Below are positions 8,113 through 16,570 of a DNA stretch of 64,000 bases, piece after piece. Below the pieces are notes generated by a model. The model was not told where the DNA came from and made no database searches. It was given only the letters and a program-made list of their open reading frames with translations. A program made the position numbers and the translations under genes. Position 1 is the first letter of the stretch. Each line of letters starts with the position of its first letter. This stretch comes from Caldanaerobius fijiensis DSM 17918 (GTDB lineage: Bacteria > Bacillota > Thermoanaerobacteria > Thermoanaerobacterales > Caldanaerobiaceae): contig NZ_FQVH01000004.1 of NCBI RefSeq assembly GCF_900129075.1, positions 58,160 through 122,159 on the forward strand. Reading direction: 5' to 3'.

Positions 8113-8586
8113 ATGAAAAAACTAGTTTATTTATATTTAACAATCCTTATTTTGGTATTTTTATTTGTAGCTTGTGCTGGTATTAAAAATAACGTCCGAT
8201 CAAAGCAATCAAATGATATTGTTACCAATTCCGTGGTGAGTATAAACAATAAACTTAAAAATGCTCAGAATTATTTAGAAAAAAGAGGGTATAAAATAGT
8301 TTCGTGTGAAGGTGTTGTTTCATCATATGAACTAACGAAGGATAAGTTCCAGAAGCTACCTTATGCTCAAATTTGGAAAATACAGGATGTGGATGCTGAC
8401 AAGTATATTGGTAAGAATATTGAGACGATAAAGTTTATTGTAAAAAATCATCCTTTAGATAAATTTCCAGGAAATAACAAGAAGCAGACTCAGGTATATG
8501 TTATGATGGTCGATAACAGTATTATAGATGGGTATTCTTTGCCTGGAGGACGAATACAAAGTGAGGAGGTTGATCTCCATATTTAA
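8113..8586 (+). CDS. Putative lipoprotein of unknown function
   Basis: The 157-residue product has a lipoprotein signal peptide with the modified cysteine at C21 (LFLFVAC-type lipobox). The mature part has a globular domain including NAQNYLEKRGYKIVS, IKFIVKNHPLD and VYVMMVDNSIIDGYS. I recall similar domains in secreted Bacillus and Paenibacillus proteins of unknown role, usually with a further C-terminal strand. Here the protein stops soon after the IDGYS strand with an unusual tail, so C-terminal truncation is possible. It begins right after the IS3 relic with a GGGGGT ribosome site. It is probably anchored on the outer face of the membrane. No enzymatic residues are apparent. Confidence 0.6.
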   Translation: MKKLVYLYLTILILVFLFVACAGIKNNVRSKQSNDIVTNSVVSINNKLKNAQNYLEKRGYKIVSCEGVVSSYELTKDKFQKLPYAQIWKIQDVDADKYIGKNIETIKFIVKNHPLDKFPGNNKKQTQVYVMMVDNSIIDGYSLPGGRIQSEEVDLHI

Positions 8587-8745
8587 TACTCACCATAAGA
8601 AGTTTTTCTTTTCCACTCTCAACGCCATTTTTCAGGGTAAATTGAGACAGAGTGTTGCCTTGGATGAAATATGCAAACAATGTTATACGGCAGAAAAGTT
8701 ATTAGAAAATTGACCTACAACTACTTGACACAGACTATTTTTTTA

Positions 8746-8775
8746 TTGCTATATTACAAAACGTTCTAATATAAT
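8746..8775 (+). promoter_or_regulatory. Putative sigma-A promoter upstream of the receiver-protein gene
   Basis: TTGCTA and TATAAT are separated by 18 bases, about 165 bases upstream of the response-regulator gene. Confidence 0.4.
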
Positions 8776-8808
8776 AAAGGTGAATAAACAAAAATAAGGA
8801 GCTTAGTA

Positions 8809-8865
8809 ATGCCGAAAAATGTTCAGAATCTAAGTATTATAAAGGTGCGGGAAGAATTTGTGTAA
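8809..8865 (+). other. Possible 18-codon upstream ORF
   Basis: An ATG with AAGGAGC at good spacing starts an 18-residue frame (MPKNVQNLSIIKVREEFV). It lies between the putative promoter and the receiver-protein gene. It may be a leader peptide or the relic of a deleted gene. Confidence 0.3.
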
Positions 8866-8896
8866 AAAGCTGAATAAAAATTGCTTACTAAAATTG

Positions 8897-8930
8897 AAGG
8901 AGGATAGGGGAGAGGCTACAAGCTAGCCTC
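8897..8930 (+). promoter_or_regulatory. Shine-Dalgarno followed by a 7-bp hairpin before the start codon
   Basis: GAAGGAGG (8897-8904) is about 40 bases from the ATG at 8942. A perfect stem GAGGCTA/TAGCCTC (8912-8918 / 8924-8930) lies between them, and no closer ribosome site exists. An in-frame TAA at 8933 rules out an upstream start. Confidence 0.5.
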
Positions 8931-8941
8931 AATAAAAAGCT

Positions 8942-9730
8942 ATGGAAGAAAGAAAAAACAGTAAGAGCATTTTAATAGTGGACGACTCTGCGATAATACG
9001 GCTTATGGTTAAAGACATATTGAGCGCAGAAGGTTATGATGTTGAAACAGCAGCTACTGCTGAAGAGGCAATGTTAAAAATAAAAAGTAAAAAGGAATTG
9101 TTTGATTTAGTGATTGTAGATATTAATTTGCCAAATCAAAATGGTTTTGAATTTATACAGAAATTAAAATCATATCCAGAATACAGAAACATTCCTGCGA
9201 TGATACTGACTGGAGATGCTACAGCCTCTTCAATTGCGCAAGCAATAGAAATTGGCGCAGTAGAATATCTCATTAAGTCATTTAAAGCAGATGAGCTTGT
9301 AAAACGTGTAGTAAAACTAATAGGACACACGGCAGAAAAAGATCGTTGTCCAGAACTTAAAGAACTGTTAAAAAGCGAAATAAACCGAGCTAAAAGAAGC
9401 AACGTAAAGCTATCTTTAGTACTAGCCCAATGCGAAGGAAAGATCAGAGTTAAAATTTCAGAAATTGCAGAACAAGTAAAGCATAAAATTCGCGATATAG
9501 ACACAGTATTTGAAATTAATGATAATAATTTAGCTTTGATTCTTCCTATAACAGGAGCTGATGGTGCAATGGTTGTGATAAAAAAAGTTAAAGATAAATT
9601 GCCTGGGAAGTGGTATTTTGGAGTGGCAACATATCCTGATAACGCCAAAGATGAGCAGGAGTTAATTAATTTTGCAAAAGAGAGCTTAATGAAGGAAATA
9701 TCGAGTTTAAAACAAGAGAAGGTAGAATAA
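8942..9730 (+). CDS. Response-regulator protein with CheY receiver and degenerate GGDEF-like domain
   Basis: Residues about 8-125 form a complete receiver: acidic pair D14/D15, phospho-acceptor Asp in DLVIVDINLP, Thr in MILTGDA and Lys in EYLIKSF. Residues about 140-255 have the secondary pattern of a diguanylate cyclase (DIDTVFEINDNNLALILPIT, then YFGVATYPDNAKDEQELI). The catalytic GG(D/E)EF motif is replaced by INDNN, so cyclase activity is very unlikely. It is best read as a phosphorylatable output or binding protein. No histidine kinase is adjacent, so it is an orphan. The gene is followed by a long inverted repeat. Its distant, hairpin-separated ribosome site is listed separately. Confidence 0.8.
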   Translation: MEERKNSKSILIVDDSAIIRLMVKDILSAEGYDVETAATAEEAMLKIKSKKELFDLVIVDINLPNQNGFEFIQKLKSYPEYRNIPAMILTGDATASSIAQAIEIGAVEYLIKSFKADELVKRVVKLIGHTAEKDRCPELKELLKSEINRAKRSNVKLSLVLAQCEGKIRVKISEIAEQVKHKIRDIDTVFEINDNNLALILPITGADGAMVVIKKVKDKLPGKWYFGVATYPDNAKDEQELINFAKESLMKEISSLKQEKVE

Positions 9731-9732
9731 TA

Positions 9733-9786
9733 GGCAAGTGACTTTGTGAAAGACTAGCATAGCATATCCTCTCAAAGTCACTTGCC
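9733..9786 (+). terminator. Long stem-loop after the receiver gene
   Basis: GGCAAGTGACTTTG (9733-9746) is the exact inverse of CAAAGTCACTTGCC (9773-9786), with a 26-base loop. A T-run appears about 15 bases later. It is probably a terminator, or the remnant of a small inverted-repeat element. Confidence 0.55.
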
Positions 9787-9859
9787 GATGCTATTGAGCT
9801 TTTTTGGAAGTAATTTAGAGGTAGCGCAGCTTGATGTTTCTGTACCCCATTTTAGACAT

Positions 9860-9903
9860 AAAAATAACCCCCTCAGGAACACCGGATTTCTTTTGAGGAG
9901 GTT
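9860..9903 (-). terminator. Terminator of tRNA-Leu(CAA)
   Basis: On the minus strand AACCTCCTCA and TGAGGGGGTT form a near-perfect stem followed by TTATTTTTA. Confidence 0.7.
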
Positions 9904-9929
9904 AATCCGTTAGGGCCTTCATTTTCTAA

Positions 9930-10018
<89 letters not shown>

Positions 10019-10029
10019 GTGACAAAGAT

Positions 10030-10058
10030 AATATAGCATATTTTGCAGAAATAATCAA
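10030..10058 (-). promoter_or_regulatory. Sigma-A promoter of tRNA-Leu(CAA)
   Basis: On the minus strand TTGATT and TATATT are separated by 17 bases, ending 12 bases before the tRNA. Confidence 0.7.
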
Positions 10059-10137
10059 TACCCTTTTTTATAAAATCTACTCAAAAAAGTACTAGCAAAT
10101 TGTTAAGATCTCTGTTATTCTATTATCGGGTAGATAT

Positions 10138-10165
10138 TTGTTTTATTAAGGTCTTTCTATATTAT
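10138..10165 (+). promoter_or_regulatory. Putative promoter of aroC
   Basis: TTGTTT and TATTAT are separated by 16 bases. A GCCC-AACA-GGGC mini-hairpin follows at the expected transcript start. Confidence 0.45.
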
Positions 10166-10193
10166 GCCCAACAGGGCAAATTTATCAATATTG

Positions 10194-10264
10194 AAAGGAG
10201 GAATCCTGGTTCTGGAAAGGCCGTTGACTGAAAGAAGGTCAAGTTTTTTGAACCAGGGTTGTAG
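10194..10264 (+). promoter_or_regulatory. aroC leader: ribosome site, 11-bp hairpin, GTG start
   Basis: AAAGGAGG (10194-10201) is 63 bases from the GTG at 10265. The bases between fold into an outer stem 10202-10212 / 10250-10260 (AATCCTGGTTC with GAACCAGGGTT, one G-U pair) and an inner TTGAC/GTCAA stem (10224-10228 / 10238-10242). When folded, the ribosome site lies four bases from the start codon. A 20-codon non-ATG frame (CTG at 10206 to TGA at 10266) overlaps the aroC GTG as GTGA and is an alternative explanation by translational coupling. Confidence 0.55.
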
Positions 10265-11413
10265 GTGAGGTATTTAACAGCAGGTGAATCTCATGGCAGA
10301 TGCCTTGTTGCGATAATAGAAGGCATGCCGTCAAATGTACATATAAGCGTGGATAGGATCAATGAAGAGTTAAGAAAGCGGCAAATGGGTTATGGTCGTG
10401 GGCTCAGGATGAAGATAGAGTCCGATGAGGTGCGAATTTTATCGGGCATAAGAAATTCAAAGACCACCGGTGCACCTATATCTTTGATGATAGAAAATAA
10501 GGATTGGCCTAATTGGGAAAAGATCATGGATCCTGTTGTGTCCAGTAGTGAACGGATGGTTACAAGGCCAAGACCTGGTCATGCAGATTTAAGCGGTGCT
10601 ATAAAATACGGGTTGAAAGATATAAGAGATGTCCTAGAGAGATCCAGTGCCAGGGAAACGGCTATTAGGGTAGCGGTTGGTGCAGTGGCTATGCAATTGT
10701 TAGAGCAATTTGACATAGAAGTTCATTCCCATGTGGTCTCTATTGGCGGGATAAAGTGTAAGGAAACCACAGATTACAGTAAGTGCTTCTGGGATATAGT
10801 AGAAAGATCTGAAATGTTTTGCGCAGATAACGAAGCAGAAGCCAAAATGAGAGATCTCATAGATAAAGCAAAGGCTGAAGGTGATTCGTTAGGCGGTGTA
10901 TTTGAAGTAGTGGTCACCGGTCTACCTATAGGTATCGGAAGCTATGTACAGTGGGATAGGAAGCTGGATGCAAGGCTGGCTTATGCCCTCATGAGTATTC
11001 AGGCGGTAAAAGGTGTAGAGTTCGGATATGGGTTTAAAGCGGCAGAGATGCCAGGGTCAATGGTGCATGATGAAATATACTATAGCGAAGAAAAGGGCTA
11101 TTACAGGGTTACCAATGGTGCAGGAGGTATAGAAGGGGGCATGACCAATGGGCAACCTGTTGTTGTAAGGTGTGCCGTTAAGCCTATTCCCACACTTTAT
11201 AAACCTCTCAAAAGCGTAGATATGCGGACAAAACAGCCCGTCGAGGCTTCAGTGGAGAGATCAGACGTGTGCGCTGTTCCGGCTGCCAGTATCGTAGGTA
11301 AAGCCGTAGTCGCATGGGAAATCGCATCTGCACTGCTTGAAAGGTACGGCGGTGACAATATAGAAGATATACTAAGGGTTTATAAAGAAATTAACTCTAA
11401 AAAAGGATATTAA
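10265..11413 (+). CDS. aroC: Chorismate synthase
   Basis: The 382-residue protein has all three chorismate synthase signatures: [19 protein letters not shown] near the N-terminus, the central [16 protein letters not shown], and [15 protein letters not shown]. It converts 5-enolpyruvylshikimate 3-phosphate to chorismate using reduced FMN, the last common step to aromatic amino acids. The start is GTG giving [11 protein letters not shown], which fits the family exactly. It is a lone shikimate gene here, not in an aro cluster, and is followed by a strong terminator, so it is monocistronic. The unusual leader between ribosome site and start suggests translational control. Confidence 0.96.
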   Translation: MRYLTAGESHGRCLVAIIEGMPSNVHISVDRINEELRKRQMGYGRGLRMKIESDEVRILSGIRNSKTTGAPISLMIENKDWPNWEKIMDPVVSSSERMVTRPRPGHADLSGAIKYGLKDIRDVLERSSARETAIRVAVGAVAMQLLEQFDIEVHSHVVSIGGIKCKETTDYSKCFWDIVERSEMFCADNEAEAKMRDLIDKAKAEGDSLGGVFEVVVTGLPIGIGSYVQWDRKLDARLAYALMSIQAVKGVEFGYGFKAAEMPGSMVHDEIYYSEEKGYYRVTNGAGGIEGGMTNGQPVVVRCAVKPIPTLYKPLKSVDMRTKQPVEASVERSDVCAVPAASIVGKAVVAWEIASALLERYGGDNIEDILRVYKEINSKKGY

Positions 11414-11425
11414 CGATTATTAGCG

Positions 11426-11455
11426 AATAGTGGTATATAATACCACTATTTTTTG
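11426..11455 (+). terminator. Rho-independent terminator after aroC
   Basis: AATAGTGGTAT and ATACCACTATT form an 11-bp stem with a three-base loop followed by T residues. Confidence 0.92.
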
Positions 11456-11500
11456 TGACTTTTTTTTGATGATTTCGTCTAAATTAGGGGGAGGGTTGTT

Positions 11501-12019
11501 ATGAATAACTTTGAAGACATTATAAAAGAGTACGAACACATGATATACAATGTGGCGTACAGGATGCTAGGAAATGAAGAAGACGCCAGAGATATAGCAC
11601 AAGATGCCATAATTAGAGCTTATGAGAAATTCAATCAGTATAAAGGTAAAAGTTCTTTTGCTACCTGGATTTATCGTATAACTGTAAATTTATGTATAGA
11701 TCACTTGAGAAAAAATAAGGTAAGGAGAATAGAATTAATTGAGAATATGAAATACAATGCAGGATATAAAGACGACTTAAATGATCCTCAGTATTTTGTA
11801 GAAAATGCTGAATTAGGAAGCGTAATTATAAAAGAGCTGAATAAGTTAAAACCTGAATACAAGGCTGTCATTGTATTGAGGGACATTTACGGTTTTACAT
11901 ACGAAGAGATTGCCAGAATATTAGGGATAAAGATGTCAACTTTAAAATCGAGGTTGATAAGGGCTAGAAACATGCTAAAAGAGAGTATCAAAAAAAATAA
12001 AACTTTTAAGGGTATATAA
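11501..12019 (+). CDS. ECF-type RNA polymerase sigma factor
   Basis: This 172-residue sigma factor has region 2 (YEHMIYNVAYRMLGNEEDAR, then DIAQDAIIRAYEKFNQYKG and SSFATWIYRITVNLCIDHLR) and region 4 (LKPEYKAVIVLRDIYGFTYE, then EIARILGIKMSTLKSRLIRA) with no region 3 between them. That is the ECF pattern close to SigW/SigM types. GGGGGAGGG precedes its ATG. The next gene encodes a zinc-finger anti-sigma factor 28 bases downstream, so the pair is an envelope-stress type sensor. Autoregulation from its own promoter is typical but no clear ECF promoter was identified. Confidence 0.93.
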   Translation: MNNFEDIIKEYEHMIYNVAYRMLGNEEDARDIAQDAIIRAYEKFNQYKGKSSFATWIYRITVNLCIDHLRKNKVRRIELIENMKYNAGYKDDLNDPQYFVENAELGSVIIKELNKLKPEYKAVIVLRDIYGFTYEEIARILGIKMSTLKSRLIRARNMLKESIKKNKTFKGI

Positions 12020-12047
12020 CGTCTAATGTAGTGAAAGGAGGCAAAAA

Positions 12048-13232
12048 ATGCGCTGCACGGATGTAAAAAAATATTTACCTTTATATATTGATGGTATGGG
12101 AGATGATGGTCTGAAAAAGAAAATCAAGGAACATTTAGACAATTGCCAGGATTGCTTATCAGAATATAATTTATTGAGAAAGATTAAAGATAATATGGCT
12201 CAACTAGAAAAAGTAGATTTGCCAGAAGGATTTCATGAAGATATTGTTAAAAAGTTAAATAAATATAAATCTAAAAGTAAGTATAACTTGGTTTATATTG
12301 CTAGGTTTGCCATTGTTTTTATTGTCGGTTTATTGGTGGGTGGATTATTGTTTAATAATTATTCGTTTAATAACAGTGTTAATTATAATAAAGCACGGTT
12401 GCCAATTATTGCAGAAACTGATACTAAAGCGACAGGTGTGACAGGAGGAGGTGGTGCTGCGAAAAAAACAGTTGATACAGGTAAATCTGCCAGTATAGGA
12501 GGAAGTCCTGCTCGAATAGAAAATACTGTTACAGGTTCGAACTTAAAAAATAGTGGAGATATAAGATATGATAAAAAAATTATAAAAAATGCTTATTTGA
12601 CAATAACTGTTACAGATATAGATTCGGCATATGAAAGGGCAGTTAGGTATGCTGAAGCAATAGGTGGTTTTGTTGTAAATTCAAATATAATAAAAAGTGA
12701 GACGAAAAGTTGTAAAATAGTGGCCAGGGTTCCTCAAGAAAAACTAGGAGATTATATTGAAAGCTTAAAAGAATTGGGTGATATAAGCCAGATTTCCATC
12801 AGTGGTGATGATATAACGAGGGATTATATGGACGTAGATGCTAGATTAAGAAATAAAGAAGCTGAAAGGGATAGGTTGCAAAAGTTAATGGACAAAGCTA
12901 CTAATATTGATGAAATATTAAAGATAGAAGAACAGTTGAGCAGAATAAATACCGAAATAGACCAGTATATAACCCAGCTTAAAAATTGGGATGTTCTTAC
13001 AGAGAATGCTTCTGTCAATATAGATATGATAGAAAAAAGTTATCCAAAAGTAGACAGATTTGATATAAAATCATTGATAAATAATTTGCGCAACGCTTTT
13101 ATAAAATCTGTCAATATGATGCTACTTATTATAAGCAAATTAATAATAGGAATAACGTATTTAATAATACCTGCTTTAATTGTGTTTATGGCGTACTATA
13201 TATACAAATATATAAAAGAGGAACGGTTATAA
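12048..13232 (+). CDS. Anti-sigma factor with zinc-finger (ZAS) domain and DUF4349 sensor region
   Basis: Residues 1-40 form a ZAS/zf-HC2 anti-sigma domain with Cys3 and the H-x3-C-x2-C pattern in EHLDNCQDC. A membrane helix (about 82-104) follows. The external part has a Gly-rich linker and a DUF4349 domain (about 175-345) with a coiled-coil segment, DVDARLRNKEAERDRLQKLM. A second long hydrophobic helix near the C-terminus returns to the membrane, leaving a basic tail. The protein should bind the sigma factor encoded just upstream at the membrane until the outside signal arrives. Fusion of ZAS with DUF4349 is common in clostridia. An intrinsic terminator overlaps its stop. Confidence 0.88.
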   Translation: MRCTDVKKYLPLYIDGMGDDGLKKKIKEHLDNCQDCLSEYNLLRKIKDNMAQLEKVDLPEGFHEDIVKKLNKYKSKSKYNLVYIARFAIVFIVGLLVGGLLFNNYSFNNSVNYNKARLPIIAETDTKATGVTGGGGAAKKTVDTGKSASIGGSPARIENTVTGSNLKNSGDIRYDKKIIKNAYLTITVTDIDSAYERAVRYAEAIGGFVVNSNIIKSETKSCKIVARVPQEKLGDYIESLKELGDISQISISGDDITRDYMDVDARLRNKEAERDRLQKLMDKATNIDEILKIEEQLSRINTEIDQYITQLKNWDVLTENASVNIDMIEKSYPKVDRFDIKSLINNLRNAFIKSVNMMLLIISKLIIGITYLIIPALIVFMAYYIYKYIKEERL

Positions 13233-13247
13233 CTGTTTCTCTTTTTT
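13216..13247 (+). terminator. Terminator of the sigma/anti-sigma operon
   Basis: AGAGGAACGGTT and AACTGTTTCTCT pair, with two G-U pairs, followed by six T residues. The left arm lies in the last codons of the anti-sigma gene. Confidence 0.8.
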
Positions 13248-13317
13248 ATGTTTTTGAGTTATAATATCATTAGACGTTTTACTTATAGCTTTTTATCTTT
13301 TATGTGTAAGGAGAGAT

Positions 13318-15948
13318 ATGATGCCTAATATGGTATTAATAGATGGCAATAGCCTTGTGTATAAAGCCTATTATGCTTTGCCTTTATTGACCAACAGTGA
13401 AGGCCTTTATACCAATGGTATATATGGTTTTACAATGATGCTTTTTAAAATATTTGAAGAATATAAGCCTGATTATATTGCAGTAGCTTTTGATAAAAAA
13501 GCACCTACTTTCAGACATAAGGAATATGACCAATATAAGGCCAATCGAAAGGGGATGCCTGAAGAGCTGATTCAGCAGTTACCATTGCTTAAGGATGTTA
13601 TTAAGGGTTTTAACATACCCATATTAGAGATAGAGGGTTATGAAGCAGATGATATAATAGGTACACTGGCTAAAAAGGCCGAAAGAATGGGTATGCATGT
13701 TTTTATTGTCACGGGTGATAGAGATTCGCTGCAATTGGTAAGCGATAATATTACATCGGTGATAAGTAAAAAGGGCACTACGGAGGTAGATGTGTATACG
13801 CCGGATGAAGTTAAAAAGAAAATTGGTGTATGGCCGGCGCAAATAACAGATTATAAAGGATTAGCAGGGGATAAGTCCGATAACATACCGGGGGTACCGG
13901 GTATCGGCAGTAAAACGGCGATATCTCTTCTATCTCAGTATAATACTCTTGAAAATTTACTGGAGAATCTGGATACGGTTGATAAGAAAAAAACGAGGGA
14001 GCTGCTGGCGGAATATAGGGAACAGGCGGTTTTGAGTAAAAAGTTAGCTACTATTGAAGTGAATATTCCAATAGAATTGGATATGAATGAGCTTAAAATG
14101 AAACAATGGAACTATAAGGCGCTTAGAGATCTGTTCTCTCGATTGGAGTTTAAAAGCCTTATGGGCAAATTGCCGGCGGTGGAGTTAGTTGAATTTTCAA
14201 AAGATGATTTTCATCTTGAGACGGCTTCATCACAGGAAGCACTCAAAAGCATCTCGAGAGAAATGGTTGCTGTTGACTATATAATTGATAGGGAACAGCT
14301 TATATACCTTGCTTTGTACGATGGCAAAAGAGGTTATTTTTTACATACCAGTGATGGCAATGAGGATATTTCAAAGACACTTAAACCATTGTTTGAAGAT
14401 GACAGTATAAAAAAGCTCACATATAATATCAAAGGTCTTATGACTTATTTAGGTAAAAGAGGTATTTGCCTCAAAGGTATCGAGTTTGATGCAGCAATAG
14501 CTGCATATTTGATTAATTCGATAGACAGTGAATATCCTATTTCTAGCCTCACTAGGGATTATTTGGGTTACAGCATAAAGGAAGAGTATGAACTTCTTGG
14601 GCAAGGTAAAGGTCGCTTAACTTATAGGGATGTTGCTATAAAGGACATACAAGATTATGCGGCTGGCCGCATAAAAGCTATATTTGAGTTGTATAATCCA
14701 ATGATTGCAAAGTTAAAGGATGATGGCAGTTTTGATCTGTATAAAAAGATAGAAATACCTCTTATTGAAGTCTTATCAAGTATGGAACAGGTTGGATTTA
14801 AAATAGATAAAAATGAGTTAAACGAGTTGGCTAAAGAGTTTGATTTTGATATAAACAGGCTTACGAATGAGATTTATGAGTTAGCGGGAGAAGAATTTAA
14901 TATAAATTCTCCCAAGCAGCTCAGTTATATTCTGTTTGAAAAACTGAAATTGCCGGTGATAAAAAAAACCAAGACAGGCTATTCCACTGATGCAGAAGTA
15001 CTGGATGAGTTATCCTCCCAACATGATATAGTAGAGAAAATATTGCGCTATAGAACACTGGTCAAGTTAAGAAACACATATATTTCTGGATTTATGAAAT
15101 TATTGGGTGATGATGATAGATTGCATACAACATTTATGCAGACAGTGACATCTACAGGAAGGATCTCCAGTACAGAGCCAAATCTTCAGAACATACCTGT
15201 AAGGGATGAGATAGGTAGGCGTATAAGGAAGATCTTTATACCAAGGGATGAAGAACACCTTATAATGTCAGCGGATTACTCGCAGATAGAATTACGGGTT
15301 TTAGCTCATTTATCAGGCGATGCAAATCTTATTAATGCGTTTATAAATAATGAAGATATCCATGCTAGAACTGCTTCAGAGGTTTTTGGGGTGCCCATAG
15401 AAGAGGTTACGCCTCAAATGAGACGTAGTGCTAAAGCTGTAAATTTTGGTATTGTATATGGTATAAGTGATTTTGGACTTGCAAAGGATTTAAAGATATC
15501 CAGAAGCGAAGCCCAGCAATATATAAATAATTATTTTAGGAGGTACCCGGGTGTTAAAGCGTATTTAGACGAGTGTATTGAGCAAGCCAGAAAAAAAGGT
15601 TATGTGACCACAATATACAACCGCAGGAGATATATCCCGGAGATAAATTCTAAAAATTATAGCATAAGGACTTTGGGCGAAAGAATAGCGATGAACACAC
15701 CAATTCAAGGTTCTGCTGCTGACATTATAAAGGCAGCGATGGATGTGGTGTATGACCGCCTTAAAAAGGCCCATTTGGATTCGAGATTAATCCTTCAGGT
15801 CCATGACGAGCTCATACTGGATGTTGCTGTATCCGAATTAGAACAGGTAAAAGATATAGTAAAAGACAGCATGGAAAATGTAGTTGCGCTAAAAGTTCCA
15901 CTTCTAGTGGATATCAGCGTGGGGCGTAATTGGTTTGAAGCAAAATGA
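13318..15948 (+). CDS. polA: DNA polymerase I (3'-5' exonuclease domain inactive)
   Basis: The 876-residue protein has an N-terminal 5'-3' exonuclease (about 1-290, with VFIVTGDRDSLQLV and LAGDKSDNIPGVPGIG), a middle exonuclease-like domain and a C-terminal polymerase. Polymerase motif A is DYSQIELRVLAHLSGD, motif B RRSAKAVNFGIVYGIS and motif C LILQVHDELILDV. In the middle domain the metal ligands are lost: exo I reads VDYIID without the DxE pair, exo II reads NIKGL without Asp, and exo III reads YAAGR without Asp. So proofreading should be absent, as in Geobacillus and Thermus enzymes. It fills repair gaps and removes RNA primers. The coaE gene follows directly. Confidence 0.97.
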   Translation: MMPNMVLIDGNSLVYKAYYALPLLTNSEGLYTNGIYGFTMMLFKIFEEYKPDYIAVAFDKKAPTFRHKEYDQYKANRKGMPEELIQQLPLLKDVIKGFNIPILEIEGYEADDIIGTLAKKAERMGMHVFIVTGDRDSLQLVSDNITSVISKKGTTEVDVYTPDEVKKKIGVWPAQITDYKGLAGDKSDNIPGVPGIGSKTAISLLSQYNTLENLLENLDTVDKKKTRELLAEYREQAVLSKKLATIEVNIPIELDMNELKMKQWNYKALRDLFSRLEFKSLMGKLPAVELVEFSKDDFHLETASSQEALKSISREMVAVDYIIDREQLIYLALYDGKRGYFLHTSDGNEDISKTLKPLFEDDSIKKLTYNIKGLMTYLGKRGICLKGIEFDAAIAAYLINSIDSEYPISSLTRDYLGYSIKEEYELLGQGKGRLTYRDVAIKDIQDYAAGRIKAIFELYNPMIAKLKDDGSFDLYKKIEIPLIEVLSSMEQVGFKIDKNELNELAKEFDFDINRLTNEIYELAGEEFNINSPKQLSYILFEKLKLPVIKKTKTGYSTDAEVLDELSSQHDIVEKILRYRTLVKLRNTYISGFMKLLGDDDRLHTTFMQTVTSTGRISSTEPNLQNIPVRDEIGRRIRKIFIPRDEEHLIMSADYSQIELRVLAHLSGDANLINAFINNEDIHARTASEVFGVPIEEVTPQMRRSAKAVNFGIVYGISDFGLAKDLKISRSEAQQYINNYFRRYPGVKAYLDECIEQARKKGYVTTIYNRRRYIPEINSKNYSIRTLGERIAMNTPIQGSAADIIKAAMDVVYDRLKKAHLDSRLILQVHDELILDVAVSELEQVKDIVKDSMENVVALKVPLLVDISVGRNWFEAK

Positions 15949-15959
15949 GAGGTGATAGA

Positions 15960-16556
15960 TTGAAGATCATTGGGCTTACCGGTGGAATAGGGAGTGGAAA
16001 AAGCACGATTTCATGTATTTTAAAGGAGCTGGGTGCATATATAATAGATGAAGATATGGTATCAAGGCTTTTGATGGAAAAAGGACAAAAGGTTTACTAT
16101 GATATTGTTTCCTATTTTGGGCCTGAGATTCTAAAAGAAAATGGTGATATAGATAGGAAAAAGTTGGGAAGTATAGTATTTGCAGATAGTGAGAAATTGC
16201 AAGCATTAAATCGGATAACCCATCCGGCTATGATCAAATATACGAAAGCTGAAATTGAAAGGCTCATGGCTCAAAAGACTCATAAGCTTGTGGTAATCGA
16301 TGCAGCCATATTGATAGAGATGGGACTGGATAAATTAGTAGATGAAATATGGGTTGTGTATGTAGACAGAGAAACCCAGATAGAGCGCGTAATGGCCAGG
16401 GATGGCTTGTCTTATGATGATGCATTAAATAGGATAAACAGTCAAATGCCCCTGGACGAAAAACTAAGATTGGCAGATAAGGTAATTGATAATACTAAAC
16501 CATTGGATGAGGTAAGAAAGCAAGTTGAAAGATTGTTTTGTGAAGCAATAGAATAA
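15960..16556 (+). CDS. coaE: Dephospho-CoA kinase
   Basis: The protein begins MKIIGLTGGIGSGKSTIS, with the P-loop, then contains the CoA-kinase motif IDEDMVSRLL and the conserved RITHPAM segment. It phosphorylates the 3'-hydroxyl of dephospho-CoA with ATP, the last step of CoA synthesis. I prefer the TTG at 15960, preceded by AGAGGTGAT, over the ATG at 15945 that overlaps the polA stop; the resulting 198 residues fit the family. The polA-coaE order is common in Firmicutes. A lytic transglycosylase gene follows within 15 bases and is probably in the same transcript. Confidence 0.95.
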   Translation: MKIIGLTGGIGSGKSTISCILKELGAYIIDEDMVSRLLMEKGQKVYYDIVSYFGPEILKENGDIDRKKLGSIVFADSEKLQALNRITHPAMIKYTKAEIERLMAQKTHKLVVIDAAILIEMGLDKLVDEIWVVYVDRETQIERVMARDGLSYDDALNRINSQMPLDEKLRLADKVIDNTKPLDEVRKQVERLFCEAIE

Positions 16557-16570
16557 TTGGGGGTTTTGCA

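Noticed and set aside
8528..8713. Overlapping 61-codon ORF after the lipoprotein
   Set aside because: It overlaps the lipoprotein in another frame, has no ribosome site and no recognised domain. Its tail looks like AT-rich debris.
15945..15959. Upstream ATG start of coaE
   Set aside because: The ATG overlaps the polA stop and has no ribosome site, whereas the TTG at 15960 follows AGAGGTGAT and gives the standard N-terminus.
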